NCBI RefSeq assembly: GCF_024213555.1
Contig: NZ_JANAVO010000001.1
Coordinates: 496,001-560,000 of the forward strand
Direction: 5' to 3'
DNA from: Allokutzneria sp. A3M-2-11 16
Lineage (GTDB): Bacteria > Actinomycetota > Actinomycetes > Mycobacteriales > Pseudonocardiaceae
DNA: 64,000 nucleotides
Shown here: piece by piece, positions 58,001 through 64,000 of the stretch
How positions within the stretch are numbered: position 1 is the first letter of the stretch
Layout of the letters: each line of letters opens with the position of its first letter
Notes under the pieces: model-generated
What the model saw: the letters and a program-made list of their open reading frames with translations, nothing else
Told to the model about the DNA's origin: nothing
Database searches by the model: none
Made by a program: the position numbers and the translations under genes

Positions 58001-58361
58001 CCTGGTAGGTCGAGCAGCCCGCTCCGGAGAGATGGGTGAGGCTGAAGCCCTTGATCCGGTTGTCCTCGTAGAAGTAGCCGCCGTGCTGGTGCTTCACGGT
58101 GTCCGGGCTCCACTGGACCATGCCGAAGGGCACGTCGGCTCCGGGGAAGGTGTTGCCCGCGCCACCGCCGGTGCCGTGGTCGGGCCCGCCGGGCTTGGTG
58201 CCGACGAAGGGGTTGACCCAGCGGGCCAGGTCCTCGTGAGCCGGCTCGGCTGTGGCTGTGGCTGTCGTGGTCGTGAGCGGAGCGAGTACCACGGCTAACG
58301 CGGTCGTCAGGGCTGCCGGGACGCGCCAGCGGCGCCGACCGGCGGGGGAACTCCTCTTCAA
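55062..58361 (-). CDS. Secreted GH92 exo-alpha-mannosidase 2 with C-terminal extension
   Basis: A 1099-residue secreted protein (signal [20 protein letters not shown]). The GH92 core spans about 45-780: [52 protein letters not shown] with the catalytic-region Glu, and [21 protein letters not shown]. A C-terminal ~300 residues add an Ig-like NEW3-type segment ([18 protein letters not shown]) and a beta-sandwich module ([21 protein letters not shown]) that may bind sugar. It likely acts on extracellular alpha-mannosides with GH92-1. A LacI-type site lies 48-61 nt upstream. Confidence 0.92.
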   Translation of the reverse strand: [1099 protein letters not shown]

Positions 58362-58408
58362 GGCCCTTCGCCTCCTGGGTTCGGCATCGTTGCCAGAAGC
58401 TGCGGGCC

Positions 58409-58422
58409 TGACAACCTTGTCG
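58409..58422. promoter_or_regulatory. LacI-type operator upstream of GH92 mannosidase 2
   Basis: TGACAACCTTGTCG agrees with the lacI site in 12 of 14 positions and is a dyad around CC. It lies in the divergent region between GH92-2 and lacI, 48-61 nt before the GH92 ATG. Confidence 0.65.
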
Positions 58423-58627
58423 GTTCTTCACCGACTGGCAGGCTCCGCGGTCAACACCCTTCGGAGGGTGTGTGGTTCGCGTCAAGAGCCGTCCGGGCGG
58501 TCTATCTCGGCGAGGTCACGAAATGGGCCGAATGCCGTAACACCGCAAGGTCATTCGAGCTGTCGACCGCACCGATCCAGAGGCCGTCAGCGCGTTGCTC
58601 CGGTCGTGACAACTTCGGCCAAGCCTG

Positions 58628-58680
58628 TTGACAAGCCGCTCGGGCGGCATGTTCCATTCGCCCCGATGACAACGTTGTCT
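58628..58680 (+). promoter_or_regulatory. lacI promoter and operator
   Basis: TTGACA (58628-58633) is a consensus -35; TGTTCC 17 nt on is a weak -10. The palindrome TGACAACGTTGTCT (58667-58680) begins inside the ATG at 58666, so the transcript may be leaderless with the operator over its start. Additional half-sites TGACAACTT (58607-58615) and TTGACAAG (58628-58635) lie upstream. Confidence 0.6.
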
Positions 58681-59697
58681 GGATCCGGGTCACGCCGCGT
58701 ACGACGCGCCACGATGAGCGACGTCGCGCGGCTGGCCGGCGTGAGCATCAAGACGGTCTCGCGCGTGGTCAACGACGAGCCGGGCGTGCACCCGGCCACC
58801 GCGGAACGCGTGCTGGCCGCCATCGAGCGGCTCGGTTTCCGGCGCAACCTGTCCGCGCGCAACCTGCGCCGCGGCTCCTCGACCGGCACCCTCGGCGTGA
58901 TCCTGGAGGACGTCGGGAACCCCTTCTACTCGGTGCTCACCCGCGCCGTGGAAGAAGTCGCGCGCACTCAGGGGCGCCAGGTGCTGACGGGCTCCTCCGA
59001 CGAGGACCCGGGCCGCGAACGCGAACTGGCACTGGAGTTCTGCGCGCGCCGGGTGGACGGGCTGATCGTGGTGCCCGCGGGCATGCAGCACGGCTACCTC
59101 GTCCCGGAGATGCAGGCCGGGATGCCGGTGGTGTTCGTGGACCGCCCGGCGGGCGACGTCGTCGCGGACACCGTGCTCGTCGACAATATCGGCGGTACCG
59201 CCGACGCGGTCAAACACCTTGCGGCGCAAGGACATCAGCGGATCGCGTTCTTCGGCGACGCCCCGGACATCTTCACCGCGAGCGAGCGGCTGCGCGGGTT
59301 CCGCGAGGGCTGCGCGCGCTCCGGGGTCCGCTACGGCGAAGACCTGGTGTTCATGGGGCCGCACACCGAGACCCGGGTCGCGGCGCTGCTCGACCGCGTG
59401 CTCGGCGGCCCCGATCCGGCGACCGCGGTGGTCAGCGGCAACAACCGGATCACCGTGCACATGCTGCGCGCGCTCTACCACCGCCCGGCGCGGCCCGCGC
59501 TGGTCGGCTTCGACGACTTCGAGCTGGCCGACCTGCTGAACCCGCCGATCTCGGTGGTGCAGCACGACGCGGCGATGCTCGGGCGGGCGGCGGCCGAACT
59601 GCTGTTCGCACGGCTCGAAGGTGACAGTTCGCCGCCACGCCGGGTTGTTCTGCCGACCCGCTTGGTGGCTAGAGGATCAGGGGAGGTAAGTCCGTGA
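58666..59697 (+). CDS. LacI-family regulator of the mannoside regulon
   Basis: A 343-residue regulator. The LacI HTH MSDVARLAGVSIKTVSRVVN starts at residue 17, followed by the hinge helix and a periplasmic-binding-like ligand domain (GVILEDVGNPFYSVLTRAVE, LVGFDDFELADLLNPPISVV). The start could be ATG 58666 (possibly leaderless) or ATG 58714. It overlaps the next gene by 4 nt, so it heads a lacI-manA-ABC operon. Matching palindromes at its own promoter and at both GH92 genes make it the likely repressor of all three; mannose or a mannoside would be the inducer. Confidence 0.88.
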   Translation: MTTLSGSGSRRVRRATMSDVARLAGVSIKTVSRVVNDEPGVHPATAERVLAAIERLGFRRNLSARNLRRGSSTGTLGVILEDVGNPFYSVLTRAVEEVARTQGRQVLTGSSDEDPGRERELALEFCARRVDGLIVVPAGMQHGYLVPEMQAGMPVVFVDRPAGDVVADTVLVDNIGGTADAVKHLAAQGHQRIAFFGDAPDIFTASERLRGFREGCARSGVRYGEDLVFMGPHTETRVAALLDRVLGGPDPATAVVSGNNRITVHMLRALYHRPARPALVGFDDFELADLLNPPISVVQHDAAMLGRAAAELLFARLEGDSSPPRRVVLPTRLVARGSGEVSP

Positions 59698-60755
59698 AGC
59701 CTGCTCGCAGGGCTGAACCGTTGGCGCTGAAGCCTGTGACGCTCGCGGCCAACCAGCCGGACCGGTTCTACCGGGGCGGTGCCGCGATCGCCGAGCTGCG
59801 GGGCGCCGCGGACGCGGCCGAGTGGGGCCCGGAGGACTGGGTCGCCTCGATCACCACGCTCTTCGCGCAGTCCCGTGCCGGGCTCAGCACCCTGCCGGAC
59901 GGAACACTGCTGCGCGACGCGGTCAGCGCCGACCCCGCCGCCTGGGTCGGGGCCGACCACGCGAAGGTGCTCGGGGACGACATCGCCCTGCTGGTGAAGC
60001 TGCTCGACGCGGGCCAGCGGCTGCCGGTGCACGTGCACCCGTCCAACTCCTTCGCCCGCAGCCACCTCGGCTGCCGCCACGGCAAGACCGAGGCGTGGGT
60101 GATCGTCGGGACCAGCGGCCCCAACCCCACCGTCTACGCGGGTTTCCGCGATGACGTGGACGCGGCGACGGTCGAGAACTGGGTGTCCACTCAGGACTCC
60201 GACGCGATGCTCGCCGCGCTGAACCCGATCCCGGTCAAGCCGGGCGACACCGTGTTCGTGCCCGCCGGGCTGCCGCACGCGATCGGCGAGGGCGTGTTCA
60301 TCGTCGAGCTCCAGCAGCCGACCGACTTCTCGGTCCTGTTGGAGTGGACGGGTTTCGCCGAGCCCGGCGATCCGAGCGCGCACCTGGCGATCGGCTGGGA
60401 GACCGCGTTGACCTGCGTCGACCGCGACGGTTGGGGCACCCGGGTCGAGGACCTGGTGCTGCGCACCGCTGACCGGCGATCGCCGGTGGTGCCGCTGTTC
60501 ACCGACCAGGCCGCGTCGTTCTTCCGGGCCGAGCGCATCCACGCCGACTCCGCAGTGGACCTCGACCCCGGTTTCTCCGTACTGGTCGCCTTGGAGGGCA
60601 ACGGAACCCTGCGCACCGAGCACGGTGGCGCGGTACCGGTGAAGCGCGGCGACACGCTCGTCGTACCGCACTCGGCCGGTTCGTCCCAAGTGGACGGTGG
60701 GCTGGTCGTGGTGCGCTGCCGCCCGCCCGCCCCGGAGAACGTGGAGGCGAGCTAG
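59694..60755 (+). CDS. manA: Mannose-6-phosphate isomerase, class I
   Basis: A 353-residue cupin isomerase. Zinc ligands are in LPVHVHPSN and HGKTEAWVIV (two His and Glu), and VPAGLPHAIGEGVFIVELQQ carries the final His and substrate-contact region. It converts mannose-6-P to fructose-6-P, bringing imported mannose into glycolysis. It is shorter than E. coli ManA but typical of the compact bacterial type. It is coupled to lacI by overlap and followed after 2 nt by the ABC ATPase, so it is in the operon. Confidence 0.9.
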   Translation: MKPARRAEPLALKPVTLAANQPDRFYRGGAAIAELRGAADAAEWGPEDWVASITTLFAQSRAGLSTLPDGTLLRDAVSADPAAWVGADHAKVLGDDIALLVKLLDAGQRLPVHVHPSNSFARSHLGCRHGKTEAWVIVGTSGPNPTVYAGFRDDVDAATVENWVSTQDSDAMLAALNPIPVKPGDTVFVPAGLPHAIGEGVFIVELQQPTDFSVLLEWTGFAEPGDPSAHLAIGWETALTCVDRDGWGTRVEDLVLRTADRRSPVVPLFTDQAASFFRAERIHADSAVDLDPGFSVLVALEGNGTLRTEHGGAVPVKRGDTLVVPHSAGSSQVDGGLVVVRCRPPAPENVEAS

Positions 60756-60757
60756 GC

Positions 60758-61516
60758 ATGCCACTGCTGGAAGCACACAACATCACCAAGAACTACGGTT
60801 CGGTCGAGGCGCTGCGCGGTGCGTCGTTCTCCGTCGACGCCGGTGAGGTCGTCGCGCTGATCGGTGACAACGGCGCGGGCAAGTCCACTCTGGTCAAGTG
60901 CCTCGTCGGGGCTGAGCAGCCGACCTCGGGCGAGATCGTGCTGGACGGCAAGCGGGTCAGCTTCGACTCGCCGACCACCGCGCGCCGGATGGGCATCGAG
61001 ACGGTGTTCCAGGACCTCGCGGTCGCCCCGGACCTCGACCCGGCGGCGAACCTGTTCCTGGGCCGGGAGATCAAGCGCAAGGGCCTGCTCGGCGCGCTCG
61101 GCATGCTGGACAAGGCGGAGATGCGCAAGCAGGCCGCCGAGCGGTTCACCACCTTCGGTGTGACGCTGCAAAGCCTCGACGTGCCGATCGGATCGCTCTC
61201 CGGCGGCCAGCGGCAGAGCGTCGCGGTGGCCCGCGCGGTCGCGTGGGCGAGCAAGGTCGTCTTCATGGACGAGCCGACCGCGGCGCTGGGCGTCGTACAG
61301 CGCGAACGGGTGCTCGAAGTCATCAAACGCGTACGGGACAACGGGATCGCGGTCGTGCTGATCACGCACAACATGCCGGAGGTGCAGGCCGTCGCCGACC
61401 GCGTCGAGGTGCTGCGCCTTGGCAAGCGCGTCGCGCGGCTGACCGACGCGGACATGAGCCTGGAGAACCTGGTCGGCGCCATGACCGGTGCACTGAACCA
61501 GGAGGAGGCGGCATGA
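60758..61516 (+). CDS. Sugar ABC importer ATPase (single NBD)
   Basis: A 252-residue ATPase with Walker A GDNGAGKSTLVK, signature LSGGQRQSV, Walker B VVFMDEPTAAL and H-loop LITHNMPEV. It belongs to the ribose/xylose (CUT2) type but has one nucleotide-binding domain instead of the two fused in RbsA, so it should work as a homodimer. It sits between manA and the permease, overlapping the latter by 4 nt. It powers uptake of a monosaccharide, presumably mannose. Confidence 0.92.
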   Translation: MPLLEAHNITKNYGSVEALRGASFSVDAGEVVALIGDNGAGKSTLVKCLVGAEQPTSGEIVLDGKRVSFDSPTTARRMGIETVFQDLAVAPDLDPAANLFLGREIKRKGLLGALGMLDKAEMRKQAAERFTTFGVTLQSLDVPIGSLSGGQRQSVAVARAVAWASKVVFMDEPTAALGVVQRERVLEVIKRVRDNGIAVVLITHNMPEVQAVADRVEVLRLGKRVARLTDADMSLENLVGAMTGALNQEEAA

Positions 61517-62550
61517 GTCAGTCCACTTTGGACTACGAGTCCACCGTCAACACCGAGCAGCAGAGCCTCGGCAAGCGCCTGTTCTCCGCGAACACGCTGT
61601 GGACCGGCCTGGTCCTGCTGGTGCTCTACGCGGTGTTCAGCATCATGCGCCCGGACGCGTTCCTCACCCTGTTCACCTTCCAGACGCTGCTGATCGAAGC
61701 GGCCGTGCTGCTGGTGCTCACCGTCGGCATGACGTTCGTGATCATCACCTCCGGGATCGACCTGTCGGTCGGTTCGGTGCTGGTCTTCGCCGGAGTCGTT
61801 GGCGCGCAGGTGATGGAGGGCATGAGCCCGGGCGGCGACGCCACCGGCGCGGGCGCGGGGGTGATCGCGGTCGGCCTGCTGGCCACCGTGGCCGCCGGGG
61901 CCGCGTGGGGCCTGCTCAACGGGCTGTTGATCGCCAAGGCCAAGATCCCGCCACTGATCGTCACCCTCGGCTCCTTCGGCGCGGCGCTCGGCGCGGCCCA
62001 GCTGCTCACCGGCGGCTCGGACGTGCGGACGGTGCCCGCGCAGCTGCGCGACTGGCTGGGTTTCGGCCAGACCGCGGGCGTGCCGCACATGGTGATCCTG
62101 GCGGCCGTGGTCGCGCTGCACGGCGCGTGGCTGCTGCGGACGACGAGGTTCGGCCGCAACAACTACGCGATCGGCTCCAACGCGGAGGCGGCGCGGCGCG
62201 TGGGTATCAACGTGACCGGGCACCTGGTCGCGACCTACGCCTACGTCGGCGCGCTCGCCGGGCTCGCCGGGTTCATGTCGCTGGCCTACTTCGGCACGAC
62301 CACGATCTCCGGTCACTCCACCGACAACCTGAACGCGATCGCCGCCGTGGTGATCGGCGGGACCAGCCTCTTCGGCGGGGTCGGGACGGTGCTCGGCTCG
62401 GTGATCGGCGTGTTCATCCCGGCCGTGCTGACGAAGGGCTTCGTGGTGATCGGGGTGCAGCCGTACTGGCAGCCGATCGCGGTCAGCATCGTGCTCGTCG
62501 CCGCCGTCTGGCTGGACCAGGTGCGGCGGAGAGCGCGCAACAGCAGGTAG
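61513..62550 (+). CDS. Sugar ABC importer permease (CUT2 type)
   Basis: A 345-residue integral membrane protein starting at ATG 61513. It contains about 8-10 hydrophobic helices, the GIDLSVGSVLVFAGVVGAQV motif and AIGSNAEAARRVGINV cytoplasmic loop typical of RbsC-like permeases, and IAAVVIGGTSLFGGVGTVLG. It forms the membrane channel with the ATPase and lipoprotein encoded on either side. Confidence 0.92.
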   Translation: MSQSTLDYESTVNTEQQSLGKRLFSANTLWTGLVLLVLYAVFSIMRPDAFLTLFTFQTLLIEAAVLLVLTVGMTFVIITSGIDLSVGSVLVFAGVVGAQVMEGMSPGGDATGAGAGVIAVGLLATVAAGAAWGLLNGLLIAKAKIPPLIVTLGSFGAALGAAQLLTGGSDVRTVPAQLRDWLGFGQTAGVPHMVILAAVVALHGAWLLRTTRFGRNNYAIGSNAEAARRVGINVTGHLVATYAYVGALAGLAGFMSLAYFGTTTISGHSTDNLNAIAAVVIGGTSLFGGVGTVLGSVIGVFIPAVLTKGFVVIGVQPYWQPIAVSIVLVAAVWLDQVRRRARNSR

Positions 62551-62584
62551 CAGCACAACGAAGTGCGAGAAGGTGGGACTCTCA

Positions 62585-63574
62585 ATGCCGCTCAACAAGA
62601 ACGTGGTCCGGATCGGCGCCGCCGTCGCCGCGACCCTGGTGCTCGCCGCCTGCGGCGGGGGCAAGATCGGTGAGTCCGGTGGCGGTGGGACCGCGCCGAA
62701 CAACAAGAAGCTGACGCTCATCACGGGCGTGAAGGCGGAGCCGTTCTACATCTCGATGCGCTGCGGCGCCGAGGCGGAGGCGAAGAAGTCCGGTTACGAG
62801 CTCAGCACGCAGGAGCCGGACAAGTTCGAGGCCAGCCTCCAGTCGCCGATCGTCACCGGTGTGCTGTCCACCAAGCCCGCGGGCGTGCTCATCGCGCCGA
62901 CGGACAACAAGGCCCTGGCCGCGCCGATGAAGCAGCTCACCGGCGCGGGCATCAGGGTCGTCGAGGTGGACACCGCGCTGGAGGACAGGTCCGTCGCGCA
63001 GTCCTCGATCTCCTCCAACAACGAGCAGGGTGGCCAGCTGGCCGCGCAGACCCTGGCCAAGCTCGTCGGCACCGGGACGGGTTCGGTCCTGGTGCTCAAC
63101 ACCAAGGCGGGCACCTCCACCACCGACGCCAGGGCGAAGGGCTTCGAGGCGGAGATCGCGAAGTACCCGAACCTGAAGTACCTGGGCCAGCAGTACACCG
63201 ACAACGAGCCCGCCATCGCCGCGCAGCGCGTCTCGGCGGCGCTGTCGGCGAACCCGGACCTGGTCGGCGTGTTCGCCACCAACCTCAACTCCGGTGAGGG
63301 CGCGGCGACCTCGCTGCGCAACGCGAACAAGCAGGGCGCGGTCAAGCTGGTCGGCTTCGACGCCAGCCCCAAGCAGGTCGACGACCTGCGAAACGGCGGC
63401 GTCCAGGCGCTCATCGCGCAGGACCCGGCGACGATCGGCACCAAGGGCGTCCAGCAGGCCATCGCGGCGATCGAGGGCAAGCCGGTCACCCGCGACATCG
63501 CCACCGACCTGGTCGCGCTGACCAAGGAGGACATGCAGTCGAAGTCCCAGTACTTCTACAAGCAGTCCTGCTGA
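62585..63574 (+). CDS. Sugar ABC importer substrate-binding lipoprotein
   Basis: A 329-residue lipoprotein (lipobox LVLAAC) of the periplasmic-binding type I family: FYISMRCGAEAEAKKSGYEL, GVLIAPTDNKALAAPMKQL, VGVFATNLNSGEGAATSLR and LVGFDASPKQVDDLRNGGVQ are the sugar-cleft and hinge segments. ATG 62585 follows GAAGGTGGG. It should capture mannose or another hexose released by the GH92 enzymes. It closes the operon, with repeat copy E after it. Confidence 0.92.
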   Translation: MPLNKNVVRIGAAVAATLVLAACGGGKIGESGGGGTAPNNKKLTLITGVKAEPFYISMRCGAEAEAKKSGYELSTQEPDKFEASLQSPIVTGVLSTKPAGVLIAPTDNKALAAPMKQLTGAGIRVVEVDTALEDRSVAQSSISSNNEQGGQLAAQTLAKLVGTGTGSVLVLNTKAGTSTTDARAKGFEAEIAKYPNLKYLGQQYTDNEPAIAAQRVSAALSANPDLVGVFATNLNSGEGAATSLRNANKQGAVKLVGFDASPKQVDDLRNGGVQALIAQDPATIGTKGVQQAIAAIEGKPVTRDIATDLVALTKEDMQSKSQYFYKQSC

Positions 63575-63583
63575 CCCAGGTTC

Positions 63584-63655
63584 GGGCGTCTTCAAGTACC
63601 ACCAACCCCGCCCCGGACGGTCGCAAACCACAGCAAACCCCTGTGGTCGCGACCG
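63584..63655. repeat. CTTCAAGTAC-type dispersed repeat, copy E
   Basis: GGGCGTCTTCAAGTACC (63584-63600) is followed by a two-part hairpin: CGGTCGC (63618-63624)/GCGACCG (63649-63655) and, inside it, ACCACAG (63627-63633)/CTGTGGT (63641-63647). The right arm of the outer repeat is missing. It lies between the convergent ABC and PIN genes. Confidence 0.8.
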
Positions 63656-63677
63656 CCCGGGGCGAGACCTTTCCCGG

Positions 63678-63989
63678 TCAGGGGAGCAGCGTGAACGCCG
63701 GAGCGTGCCGCGGCCGGACGACGTTGAAATGTCGGCGGTCCAGGGTCGCGATCGTGGTGGCGTCGAACCGCTCGGCCACCGCGATCACTGACGCGTCGGC
63801 TGTTCCGAGCGGGAGGTTCGAGTACTTCTCAACCAGGTCCGCCACGCGGTTCAGATCGTCCGACGTCAGCGAAACCAAGGTGTACAGCCCATCTGCGACG
63901 TCTCGCAGGAACCCCACTTCAGCCCGGACTCCTTCATCGCGACGAGTACCACGCGTGGACAGCATGCATACAGCTCCCCAAACCTCCAA
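63678..63989 (-). pseudogene. PIN-domain protein, N-terminally truncated
   Basis: The C-terminal ~80 residues are a clear PIN domain: VEKYSNLPLGTADASVIAVA and ATLDRRHFNVVRPRHAPAF contain the later acidic sites, and the ending is typical of VapC-like proteins. The N-terminal strand with the first catalytic Asp (expected as VDTS or similar) is absent: the frame meets TGA at 63995-63993 and a sensible N-terminus is not found in other frames, though only 11 nt remain. It is probably an inactive remnant. No antitoxin is visible in the window. Confidence 0.6.
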
Positions 63990-64000
63990 CCCTCAACCTC

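Noticed and set aside
58252-58665. Upstream extension of the LacI regulator
   Set aside because: The extended frame would cover the GH92-2 start and the operators; conserved LacI sequence begins after 58666.

Overview
The window is about 70% G+C chromosomal DNA from a filamentous actinomycete, most probably a member of the Pseudonocardiaceae. The evidence is codon bias, many GTG starts, overlapping stop/start junctions, the GlgE-type maltosyltransferase pathway, and gene order that follows Mycobacterium tuberculosis Rv3024c-Rv3041c while adding Streptomyces-like secreted hydrolases. I see no rRNA, tRNA, CRISPR array, integrase or transposase. The genus cannot be fixed from sequence alone.

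1-11 kb: a MetE-like gene runs off the left edge; a secreted GH18 chitinase has two DasR-type operators; then ArsR and LysR regulators, a serine/threonine-dehydratase-like enzyme, mnmA and a cysteine desulfurase (tRNA 2-thiolation pair), an MFS exporter, an OlsB-like acyltransferase, and etfBA. 11-26 kb: a VOC protein and a DegV protein, then a block resembling the mycobacterial methylglucose lipopolysaccharide (MGLP) region: methyltransferase, GH57 branching enzyme, GT4 glucosyltransferase, hexapeptide acyltransferase. A nucleoside hydrolase, a DUF4331 protein, a PucR regulator, two methyltransferases, an enoyl-CoA hydratase and an ABC ATPase follow. 26-43 kb: cytosolic alpha-glucan metabolism (glgX, glgP, glgE, treS, maltokinase, glgB), interrupted by a cysteine dioxygenase/rhodanese pair behind a cysteine-rich leader peptide, a Phd/PIN toxin-antitoxin pair and several small secreted proteins, one frameshifted and one resembling tendamistat-type amylase inhibitors. 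43-51 kb: two paralogous lipoprotein metallopeptidases, a YbbN-like thioredoxin/TPR protein, and an Abi-family HEPN protein preceded by a translationally coupled small ORF made of two 37-residue repeats; then SCO6745-family, thiamine-binding, MarR and DUF3817 genes. 51-64 kb: an apparent mannoside utilisation regulon with two secreted GH92 alpha-mannosidases, a LacI regulator, mannose-6-phosphate isomerase and a sugar ABC importer. Matching 14-bp palindromes (TGACAACGTTGTC-like) lie upstream of both GH92 genes and of lacI.

The most noteworthy items are: (i) the Abi/HEPN gene coupled to a 37-aa-repeat small ORF, a candidate toxin-antitoxin or defence module; (ii) a 63-bp inverted-repeat element present three times, each time exactly between convergent genes; (iii) a second dispersed inverted-repeat family (CTTCAAGTAC type) present five times; (iv) the LacI/GH92 regulon; (v) a probable cysteine-responsive attenuator upstream of cysteine dioxygenase. 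All alignments and counts were done by eye.
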